A DNA stretch of 64,000 nt from Orbus sasakiae. Lineage in GTDB: Bacteria > Pseudomonadota > Gammaproteobacteria > Enterobacterales > Orbaceae. The stretch covers positions 868,001 through 932,000 of the forward strand of contig NZ_BAABHY010000001.1 of the NCBI RefSeq assembly GCF_039542345.1. Reading direction: 5' to 3'. The notes beneath the pieces are model-generated. The model saw only the letters and a list, made by a program, of their open reading frames with translations. It searched no databases and was not told the origin of the DNA. Both the position numbers and the translations under genes were made by a program. Numbering within the stretch: position 1 is the stretch's first letter; each line of letters starts with the position of its first letter. This document shows, piece by piece, positions 42,575 through 49,611 of the stretch.

Positions 42575-43426
42575 TTATACATCAATTTTACGGCTTGTTA
42601 ACCATTCAATTCGAGCAGGATCTCGATGTGAAAAAAACGCACTTGTTGCGGTATCAAGGGCAGTGATTTTTTGCATATCATCATCACTTAAGGCAAAATC
42701 AAGAATGGCCATATTTTCTTGCATACGTGCTTGTCGAACTGACTTAGCGAGTGAAACAATGTTACGTTGAAATAGCCAACGTAGTACCACTTGGCCGATT
42801 GTTTTTCCATATTGCTGACCAATTGCCTCTAATACAGGGTGTTGAAAGAGGCCATTTTTACCCTCAGCAAAAGGGGCCCACGCCTCGGGTTGAATTGCGC
42901 GGGTTTTCATCCAGGGCACAGCATGCAGTTGTTGATTAAACGGATTGACTTCAATTTGATTCACGGCTGGAATAATACGATTAAATGCCATGAGATCAGC
43001 TAAACGATCGGGGTGAAAGTTACTGACACCTATTGCACGAATTTTGCCTTGTTGATACAGTTCCTCCATCGCACGCCATGCACCATGAACATCACCATAT
43101 GGTTGATGAATAAGATAAAGATCAACATAATCAAGTTGCAGACGATTAATTGAACGTTCAAATTGCGCTTTAGCTCCAGCATAGTTTGCATCATGTAACC
43201 ATAATTTGGTTGTAATAAATAATTCGTCACGAGCAATATTGCTTTGTTTAATTGCGTTACCGACTTCAGTTTCGTTCTGATAAGACGCTGCAGTGTCGAT
43301 TAAACGATATCCAGTTTCAATCGCTTGGATAACGGCTTGTTCGCATTCTCGACTATCGGTCATTTGAAATACACCAAAACCGAGTAGTGGCATATTGATG
43401 CCATTGTTTAATTGTACTGTCTTCAT
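42575..43426 (-). CDS. Aldo/keto reductase
   Basis: NADPH-dependent aldehyde/ketone reductase of the AKR5-like type, 283 residues. The start at 43426 is 8 bases from AAGGA; an ATG at 43432 sits too close to it. The catalytic tetrad is visible: Asp in GYRLIDTAASY with Tyr51-region YQNE, Lys in TKLWLHD and His in YLIHQPYGD. AIGVSNF and the cofactor-binding late segment SLAKSVRQARMQEN also fit. It is 21 bases downstream of a Bcr-type MFS gene on the same strand, so the two are probably co-transcribed. The substrate is probably a small aldehyde or 2,5-diketogluconate-like carbonyl. Confidence 0.93.
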   Translation of the reverse strand: MKTVQLNNGINMPLLGFGVFQMTDSRECEQAVIQAIETGYRLIDTAASYQNETEVGNAIKQSNIARDELFITTKLWLHDANYAGAKAQFERSINRLQLDYVDLYLIHQPYGDVHGAWRAMEELYQQGKIRAIGVSNFHPDRLADLMAFNRIIPAVNQIEVNPFNQQLHAVPWMKTRAIQPEAWAPFAEGKNGLFQHPVLEAIGQQYGKTIGQVVLRWLFQRNIVSLAKSVRQARMQENMAILDFALSDDDMQKITALDTATSAFFSHRDPARIEWLTSRKIDV

Positions 43427-43447
43427 AATCATTTTCCTTAATTCAGT

Positions 43448-44665
43448 TTAAAGTGAACGATGTGGTTGTTTGAGAATAATTAATGCACTAAATAAAACCG
43501 CTAACGCCATGATCCAAACCATAGTCCATGGCGTGTTATCATGAAAAAATGCTAATAAAAACGAAGATAAAATGCCGCTGCCATATTGTAAACTGCCGAT
43601 GAGTGCAGACGCCGAACCCGCTATTTTACCTACGCTATCGAGCGCGCCAGCAGTCGCACAAGCAGCAATAATGCCATTCATCGAGAAGATGACAAATACC
43701 AATATAATGATGCTATAGATACCACCGATATCAAAATAAACGAGAACTGCTAACAATAATCCGGCAAGCATGGCCACTTTAGTTGAAATACTCAGTAAAA
43801 AACGGATACCATATTTACCCACCCATTTACGATTAACAAAACTTAATCCCATCACACCGAGAATATTTAAACCAAAAAGCCAGCCGTAATATTGTTCTGC
43901 GATACCATAGTAAGAGATATAGATAAACGGCGACCCCGTAATGAAGGCATAAGCACCAACATAATAGAACGTAACACAGAGCGCATATCGCATAAACGTC
44001 TGGTTTTGTAATAACTGTGCATAATTCACAAAAATATGTTTGAGTGAGCCTGTACTGCGTTTATCAAATGGTAAGGTTTCAGGTAAAAAATACACAGAGA
44101 ACAGCATAATAGTGCCAATAATGGCCAGTAACCAAAAAATGGCATGCCAACTCGTATAAACAATCATTTGTCCACCAATTAAAGGGCCAGCAATAGGCGC
44201 AATTGCCATGATGATGACTAACGTTGACAGCATTTGTGCTGCTCGAGTTTGGGTGTAAAGATCGCGAATCATAGCCCGTGCAATCATCGGGCCAGTACAT
44301 GCCCCTAATGCTTGAAAAACACGCCAAAACACAATTTGGGTCATTGTTTCAGATAACGCACAACCGATAGCACCAATCACAAACAGAATCATACCAACCA
44401 TAAGTGGTATTCGACGCCCAATCCGGTCACTAATTGGTCCCCAAATCAGCTGTCCAATTGCAAATCCGATCAAAAAACCCGTAATGGTTAACTCAATATT
44501 ACCCTGTAGTTCCAAATGCATTTTAGGCATTGCGGGTAAATAAATATCAACCGATAAGGAGGTAAATGCCATCAACATACTTAGAATAAGTAAAAATCGC
44601 CAACCTTTAGTTGATATATGCTGGGATCTTTTGTGTGAAACGTTTAAAACCGGACTGTTCGACAT
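43448..44665 (-). CDS. Bcr/CflA family MFS drug efflux transporter
   Basis: Twelve-span DHA1 exporter of 405 residues. Diagnostic segments include SVDIYLPAMPKM in span 1, GQLIWGPISDRIGRRIPLMVGM (loop 2-3), and FWRVFQALGACTGPMIARAMIRDLY with span 5 motif C-like APIAGPLIGGQM. These match Bcr (bicyclomycin, sulfonamide, cysteine export). A 30-residue N-terminal tail precedes the first span. It is upstream of the aldo/keto reductase gene with 21 bases between. The 207-base region upstream includes the Fe-alcohol dehydrogenase terminator. Confidence 0.92.
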   Translation of the reverse strand: MSNSPVLNVSHKRSQHISTKGWRFLLILSMLMAFTSLSVDIYLPAMPKMHLELQGNIELTITGFLIGFAIGQLIWGPISDRIGRRIPLMVGMILFVIGAIGCALSETMTQIVFWRVFQALGACTGPMIARAMIRDLYTQTRAAQMLSTLVIIMAIAPIAGPLIGGQMIVYTSWHAIFWLLAIIGTIMLFSVYFLPETLPFDKRSTGSLKHIFVNYAQLLQNQTFMRYALCVTFYYVGAYAFITGSPFIYISYYGIAEQYYGWLFGLNILGVMGLSFVNRKWVGKYGIRFLLSISTKVAMLAGLLLAVLVYFDIGGIYSIIILVFVIFSMNGIIAACATAGALDSVGKIAGSASALIGSLQYGSGILSSFLLAFFHDNTPWTMVWIMALAVLFSALIILKQPHRSL

Positions 44666-44818
44666 GTCAATTTTTCTCTTAATTGCGATGAATAAAACGC
44701 AGAATTTTCATTAAATCACTGTCTGTGATTGATTACTTTATTAGTAAAACTTTTTGTAAAACGATATATTTAAAAGTAGTGATAACAGGCAATTATCACG
44801 ATGAATACTCAGTAGAAA

Positions 44819-44854
44819 ATAGCGTGGTATCAGTCATTATCTGACCCACGCTAT
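44819..44854 (-). terminator. Terminator after the iron alcohol dehydrogenase gene
   Basis: ATAGCGTGG (44819-44827) pairs with CCACGCTAT (44846-44854), and inner CAG/CTG bases extend the stem. On the minus strand it is followed by TTTTC. It lies 19 bases beyond the gene's stop codon. Confidence 0.75.
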
Positions 44855-44872
44855 CAAATTGGCTAGCGGTGA

Positions 44873-46018
44873 CTACTTCGCTAATGCAAAAATATCAGCA
44901 ATGGTTTGTCGGTTATAGGTTTTATCCATTCGCCAATCAATTGCATTTTGTGTCGCATTATCTATCACGTCATCAAGTACTTGACCTGAAATATTAAGTT
45001 GTTTGAGTGTGGTTGGCGTTCCAATTTTATCAAACCAATTTTTTAATGCTGCAATGCCTTCATCAGCGGTATTTAAACCAAAAATTTCTTTAGCAAAACG
45101 CGTAAACTGTTTTGGATTATGGTCTTTCCTCCATGTCATCCATGCTGGCATTACAACAGATAATCCTGCACCATGAGGAACATCACAAATTGCACTCATT
45201 GCATGTTCAATCATATGATTGGGATAACTGTAACCACTTGTACCAAGATACGTTAGTCCATTTAAAGCTAGGGTCGCAGCCCAGGCTAATTCACCACGAG
45301 CATCTAAGTCATCTGGATTTTGCAATAAAATTTCGGTTGTACGGATCACTGTTTTGATGTTTGCTTCAACTTGTAAATTAATGAGTTCTGGTTGAACGGT
45401 TGCTGTAAAATACCCTTCAATAGAGTGCGCAATAATATCCGCAGCTGAATAAACTAAATAATCACGACTCACCGTTGCTTGTAGCTTGGGGTTAATGACC
45501 GATACTTTTGGAAATAAACTAAAACCATGAATCGGGTATTTTTGTTTGGTTTCTTCATTAGTAATGACGCCACCATTATTCATTTCACTGCCTGTAGCTG
45601 CTAATGTCATAATTGAGAAAATATTTAACGCTTGCGTGACTTTTTTACCAGTAAAGAAATCCCAAACATCACCATCATATAAACTGCCGGCTGCAATCGC
45701 TTTTGCGCTATCTAAACAAGAGCCACCACCAATACTTAAGACACTGTCTGCACCAAATTGTTTTGCAAGCATCACACCTTGTTTGACTTTACTTAATGTC
45801 GGATTACTTTTTACACCACCACATTCAATAAATTCAATGTGATTATCACGCAAATTTTGGACAACTTCATCAAATAATCCTGATTGTTTGATACGCTCAC
45901 TGCCGTAAACAATAAGGACTTTTTTTGTTGCGAATTGACTCATATACGTGCCAATATTTTTTTCTTTATCAAGACCAAATTCGATTCGAGTTGGATTTTG
46001 AAAACTGAATTGATACAT
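44873..46018 (-). CDS. Iron-containing alcohol dehydrogenase (YqhD/BdhA type)
   Basis: Group III metal-dependent alcohol dehydrogenase, 381 residues, reducing aldehydes with NAD(P)H. The Rossmann-like N-domain has GGVKSNPTLSKVKQG and the cofactor motif SIGGGSCLDSAKAIAA. The metal-binding residues are in SAADIIAHSIEGY (Asp, His) and the later NHMIEHAMSAICDVPHGAGLSVVMPAWM (two His). This pattern is typical of butanol dehydrogenase and YqhD. It is monocistronic with its own terminator. A fermentative or aldehyde-detoxifying role fits its neighbours, the aldo/keto reductase and acetolactate synthase. Confidence 0.94.
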   Translation of the reverse strand: MYQFSFQNPTRIEFGLDKEKNIGTYMSQFATKKVLIVYGSERIKQSGLFDEVVQNLRDNHIEFIECGGVKSNPTLSKVKQGVMLAKQFGADSVLSIGGGSCLDSAKAIAAGSLYDGDVWDFFTGKKVTQALNIFSIMTLAATGSEMNNGGVITNEETKQKYPIHGFSLFPKVSVINPKLQATVSRDYLVYSAADIIAHSIEGYFTATVQPELINLQVEANIKTVIRTTEILLQNPDDLDARGELAWAATLALNGLTYLGTSGYSYPNHMIEHAMSAICDVPHGAGLSVVMPAWMTWRKDHNPKQFTRFAKEIFGLNTADEGIAALKNWFDKIGTPTTLKQLNISGQVLDDVIDNATQNAIDWRMDKTYNRQTIADIFALAK

Positions 46019-46172
46019 TGCTTTTCCCTCACTGTTAAATTACGTTTAATTTTATTAAATTGTATCGATAATCGTTAAGTAAATAAATGCTTAATAACTC
46101 ATTGTTATAATGAATTTTATTCATTAATACTCGTTATTAAAAACCGCGCTATATAAATAGATTCTATTTTAC

Positions 46173-46754
46173 TTATCCCTTGGCGATACCTAAACTTTCG
46201 CCGATAGCATAATCTGGACGTTGAATTAATTTATCGATTAAAGCGGCAATGCTACGCCTTGATACTTGTGAGCCAATGAACGGTTGACCTTTGGTTGTTA
46301 ATTTATAATCAATCGCCGCATCGTTGGTAAACCAAGCAGGGCGTATAAGCGTATAGTCTAAGCCTGATTGTTCAATAACCTTAGCTGAATCACGATAAGG
46401 CTGTAAGATGGCACCATGTGATTGGCCCGTTTCATCATAAATCCCCATCGAACTTATCCAAATAAGGCGTTTAAGATGTTGGTTTTTCATTGCTTTGACC
46501 ACATTATTTGCCATCTCTTTAAGCGAGCCAGCAAGATTTGCGTAAACAATGTCTTGTCCTTGCATCGCTTCATTTAATTGGACAAAATTAAGCACATCAC
46601 CTTGTACCAAACACACATTGTCAGCCAATATTTTACTCAGCGGATTTATATTGCGTGCAAATAGAGTCAGTTTAATATCTGGATTTTTTAATAAAACGGG
46701 AATGACTACGTTTGCCAAACTTCCCGTTGCTCCTAAGACTAAAACATGTTTCAT
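46173..46754 (-). CDS. NAD(P)H-binding protein (atypical SDR, NmrA/YwnB-like)
   Basis: A 193-residue Rossmann-fold protein. The dinucleotide motif is VLGATGSLANVVIPVL at the N-terminus, VQGDVLN marks the adenine-binding region and the late DYTLIRPAWFTND resembles the atypical-SDR group. The classical YxxxK catalytic pair is absent, so it may bind cofactor to sense redox or act on a quinone-like molecule. It is divergent from a LysR gene at 46871 across 116 bases, and LysR regulators commonly control the neighbouring divergent gene. Confidence 0.85.
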   Translation of the reverse strand: MKHVLVLGATGSLANVVIPVLLKNPDIKLTLFARNINPLSKILADNVCLVQGDVLNFVQLNEAMQGQDIVYANLAGSLKEMANNVVKAMKNQHLKRLIWISSMGIYDETGQSHGAILQPYRDSAKVIEQSGLDYTLIRPAWFTNDAAIDYKLTTKGQPFIGSQVSRRSIAALIDKLIQRPDYAIGESLGIAKG

Positions 46755-46870
46755 ATTGTATTATCCTATCACTGAATCAATGTGGGATAATTTTATGCAT
46801 TAATTTTATTGAGATAAACAGGGTATTGTTTTATAGTATGCTGAATTAAATTCAGTAATCATTAATCTTT

Positions 46871-47758
46871 ATGCATAACTTTAACGAACTCAGTTATTTT
46901 ATTACGATAGCGAAAACCAGTAGCTTTGTAAAAGCTGCAAAGTTGCTAGGCATATCTTCTTCTGCATTAAGTCACAGTATGCGAAGCTTAGAAACTCGCT
47001 TAAACTTACGTTTACTTAATCGTTCAACGCGTAATGTTTCGCTGACTGAAGTTGGACAACAACTGTATAATCAAATTTCACCGTTGTTTAATTCGATCAA
47101 TAATGAAGTGGATGCATTAAATGATTTTTTAAATACACCGTCAGGAACCATTCGTATTAATGCACCGATGATCGCAGCTGAAAAAATTCTTTACCCTAAA
47201 CTCAGAGAACTATTAAAGCTTTACCCTCAAATTAATTTAGAAATACAAGTTGATAATAGCTGGGCTGATATTGTTAAACAAGGATTTGATATTGGTTGCC
47301 GATTAGGGGAAGATGTTTCACAAGAGATGATTGCCGTACAAATTTCTGCACCGTTAAAAATGGCACTTGTAGCGAGTCCCAATTATTTTATTGATAAACC
47401 TCAACCACAACACATCGAAGATTTACTTAACCACACATTAATTGGTATGCGTATTTCGGCTCAACATGGCACTGAAATGGTATGGGAATTTAATGTAGAA
47501 GGACGGAAAATTGAATTTATGCCAGAACCACAATTTTCAACCAGCAATGATTTACGTAAGCAAGCTGCCATTGATGGTATTGGCATTGGTTGGTTTGGTC
47601 AATTAAGTGTTGAAGATGAATTAGCAAATGGTCAATTAGTTGAATTATTGGCCGATTTTGCCATTACTTATGAACCTTTTTATATTTATTACCCGAGCAG
47701 GCGGGGCCATTCAAATGCATTTAAATTGGTGATTGATGCTTTACGGTATCACCGTTAA
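46871..47758 (+). CDS. LysR family transcriptional regulator
   Basis: A 295-residue LysR-type regulator with the winged helix-turn-helix at residues 1-60 (FNELSYFITIAKTSSFVKAAKLLGISSSALSHSMRSLE), then LLNRSTRNVSLTEVG, and an effector domain from about residue 90. It resembles the YafC/DkgB-associated and other AKR/SDR-linked regulators. The divergent SDR gene at 46173 is the probable target; autoregulation is likely from shared promoter geometry. No operator half-site is obvious by eye. Confidence 0.92.
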   Translation: MHNFNELSYFITIAKTSSFVKAAKLLGISSSALSHSMRSLETRLNLRLLNRSTRNVSLTEVGQQLYNQISPLFNSINNEVDALNDFLNTPSGTIRINAPMIAAEKILYPKLRELLKLYPQINLEIQVDNSWADIVKQGFDIGCRLGEDVSQEMIAVQISAPLKMALVASPNYFIDKPQPQHIEDLLNHTLIGMRISAQHGTEMVWEFNVEGRKIEFMPEPQFSTSNDLRKQAAIDGIGIGWFGQLSVEDELANGQLVELLADFAITYEPFYIYYPSRRGHSNAFKLVIDALRYHR

Positions 47759-48035
47759 AAAACGCGCTTATTTAATATACAATATCGCTTATCTTTTATA
47801 CATATTCATATTTTACAAGGCATAATCGATAATAATAATAAGCTGTTTATGCTATTATTCATGAATTAAATTCATTAGTGCATTGAAATAAACCCTATTT
47901 ATCACAGAAATAATAACGAGTAAGATAACTCCACTGTTAACAAACAAGTCATCGATTACATTAAAACAGTTTAGTTTTATATAAAATAATCATAATGTTA
48001 ACAAATAAACAAATTTAAATTTATACGGAGTATTT

Positions 48036-48230
48036 ATGAAAAAGGTTATTTTAGCAGTTACAAGTTTATTAGTTGTTTTTTCTGTTTCAAGTCATGCAGA
48101 TTTAAAAAATTATTTTGTAAAGCAAGCAGAACAAACTAAAACACAAATTGCACCAAGCACCAATCAATCAGTTGATGCACCATTTAAAACGCAATTTTTA
48201 AATGAAAATATGCATATTACTAACCGATAA
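48036..48230 (+). CDS. Small secreted protein of unknown function
   Basis: A 64-residue precursor. Residues 1-21 are a clear signal peptide (MKKVILAVTSLLVVFSVSSHA, cleaved before DLKN). The mature part of about 43 residues is polar, with many Thr, Gln and Asn and no cysteine. GGAG lies 9 bases before the ATG, and an intrinsic terminator follows 40 bases after the stop, so it is expressed as a single small gene. I do not recognise a family. It could be an envelope stress peptide, a bacteriocin-like molecule or a surface peptide; the sequence does not decide. Confidence 0.75.
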   Translation: MKKVILAVTSLLVVFSVSSHADLKNYFVKQAEQTKTQIAPSTNQSVDAPFKTQFLNENMHITNR

Positions 48231-48569
48231 GTTATCGATAGTCTAACATTACATAACATATTAATGAATAAAACTCGCTATTAGCGAGTTTTTTTGATCG
48301 CATTAACCGCATTAAATTTGTTTATCACGAATTGCTTTGATTTCTCACATTTACCCAGCAACTAAGAAAATAAGTCCCCGTCAAAGCGATTTAGCGCCAA
48401 ACATTATCTTCAGCTTAACGAGTTTATCTCATGGCCTATTTACATTTAATATTTTAACAGGGTTAGCTACTGTAAAATGAATGAAATTTTTATATAATCA
48501 TTTTAAAGTTTGCTCTAATAAATGAATATTTAAAAAAATACACGGAAGTATTACGTTGATGGAACATAT
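48231..48569. other. Intergenic region between the small secreted protein and epmC
   Basis: Apart from the terminator at 48271-48295, these bases hold no RNA gene or coding frame I can support. A TATATAAT-like element near 48495 may be part of the epmC promoter. Confidence 0.5.
48271..48295 (+). terminator. Intrinsic terminator after the small secreted protein
   Basis: AACTCGCT (48272-48279) and AGCGAGTT (48283-48290) form an 8-bp stem with an ATT loop, followed by a run of T. Confidence 0.93.
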
Positions 48570-49076
48570 ATGAACACGATTTTAAATGATGATGAATTAT
48601 GCCAATTACTCATAACATTATTTTCAACAGTATTCCCTGATTTGGTTATACAGGGTGGGGCAGATGAGCCGTTTTATCAAGCTCCAAAAGCTGACGCTAA
48701 AGCCATACTCTATTTTCGGAGTAATTACCCAAGGAGCTTGCTACACGAGCTTTCTCATTATTGTTTAGCGGGAGATAAACGTAGAATGTTAGATGATTTT
48801 GGTTATTGGTATTTCCCATGTGGCAGAACACAAGAGCAGCAACAGCTTTTTGAACAAGTAGAAGCGAGACCACAAGGCCTTGAAAAGCGTATGTATGAAA
48901 TTTTGGGTATCAAATTTATCCCCAGCATTGATGACTTTTCAGGCAGACCATCATCAACTGAATTTTTAACTAAACTTGATGAAGTCTATCAAGAAATGAC
49001 ATTATCACCACCACCTACAGCCCAAAAAGCCTTAACCGCACTTGCTACAATTGGCCCCATTACATTATCAACATAG
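48570..49076 (+). CDS. epmC: Elongation factor P hydroxylase EpmC
   Basis: EpmC hydroxylates the beta-lysylated lysine of EF-P in enteric bacteria. The 168-residue product has the zinc-type motif HELSHYCLAG (His59, Glu60, His63), followed by DFGYWYFPCGRT and EQVEARPQGLEKRM, all aligned with E. coli EpmC (YfcM, 182 residues). The C-terminus is shorter. epmA and epmB are not in the window. The gene ends shortly before a degenerate toxin fragment (49087-49213), so the toxin locus has been inserted or rearranged right behind it. Confidence 0.93.
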   Translation: MNTILNDDELCQLLITLFSTVFPDLVIQGGADEPFYQAPKADAKAILYFRSNYPRSLLHELSHYCLAGDKRRMLDDFGYWYFPCGRTQEQQQLFEQVEARPQGLEKRMYEILGIKFIPSIDDFSGRPSSTEFLTKLDEVYQEMTLSPPPTAQKALTALATIGPITLST

Positions 49077-49086
49077 ATAGGTGTCT

Positions 49087-49213
49087 TAATATGATCGGTA
49101 TGATTGAGTGAAATGAGCATGTGATAAAAAAGACACCCACTGTTTCATCTGACCGAAAGGCGACTTGTTGATCAATATTCCACGTTGAAGTAGGGCTTTT
49201 TGATTAATCAAAC
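49087..49213 (-). pseudogene. Degenerate fragment of a second toxin-gene copy
   Basis: This stretch aligns with 51227-51372, inside the toxin gene at about residues 237-287. Shared blocks are GGTATGATTGAGT, GAGCATGTG, GACACCCAC, CGAAAGGCG and a long block around TAGGGCTTTTTGATTAATCAAACTT. It has a deletion of about 15 bases and at least two frame breaks. On the minus strand it reads SLINQKAL-QRG in one frame, AFRSDETVGVFF in another, then shifts again. It has no open reading frame of its own. It is the remnant of a related toxin N-terminal region left downstream of the immunity gene. Confidence 0.85.
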
Positions 49214-49228
49214 TTAATACATTTTCGT

Positions 49229-49600
49229 TTAGTCTAATAAATTATCCACTCTTTCACTATAACTTTCATCTTCATCAAGAGTGTATTTATTTTTTAACAA
49301 TGTATTTAATTCTTTTTCATCTTTTTTATATTCTAATATTTCATCATTGTTTAAATCTGAACTGATTTTTAAATCTGATAATCTATTTAGTAAATAATCA
49401 GGGATAAAATTATGTTTTAAGCTTAATATTGATAAATTTTGAATAACTGCAATCAGAATTTTATTGTTTTTTTTCATACTAATAACAAAATCTTCTAATG
49501 TTGCTGGAATAGCTTGTTCAGGGCTAAACCCTTCATCAATAAATTCATGATAAGATTCTAACGTCAATTTTTTTGCTTCTATGTAATTGATATTATACAT
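49229..49600 (-). CDS. Candidate immunity protein for the adjacent deaminase toxin
   Basis: A 123-residue acidic, mostly helical protein with no recognised domain. It begins 11 bases after the toxin stop codon, with AAGGA overlapping the toxin TAA, so the two are translationally linked. A small acidic gene directly behind a polymorphic toxin is typically the cognate immunity protein that binds the toxin domain. The low GC content matches the toxin C-terminal end rather than its N-terminal body, suggesting that tip and immunity arrived together. Function is inferred only from location and properties. Confidence 0.65.
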   Translation of the reverse strand: MYNINYIEAKKLTLESYHEFIDEGFSPEQAIPATLEDFVISMKKNNKILIAVIQNLSILSLKHNFIPDYLLNRLSDLKISSDLNNDEILEYKKDEKELNTLLKNKYTLDEDESYSERVDNLLD

Positions 49601-49611
49601 AAATGTGTCCT

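Noticed and set aside
42469..42770. Two short plus-strand frames opposite the 3' end of the aldo/keto reductase gene
   Set aside because: They overlap the clearly conserved reductase on the other strand and carry no family features or ribosome sites.
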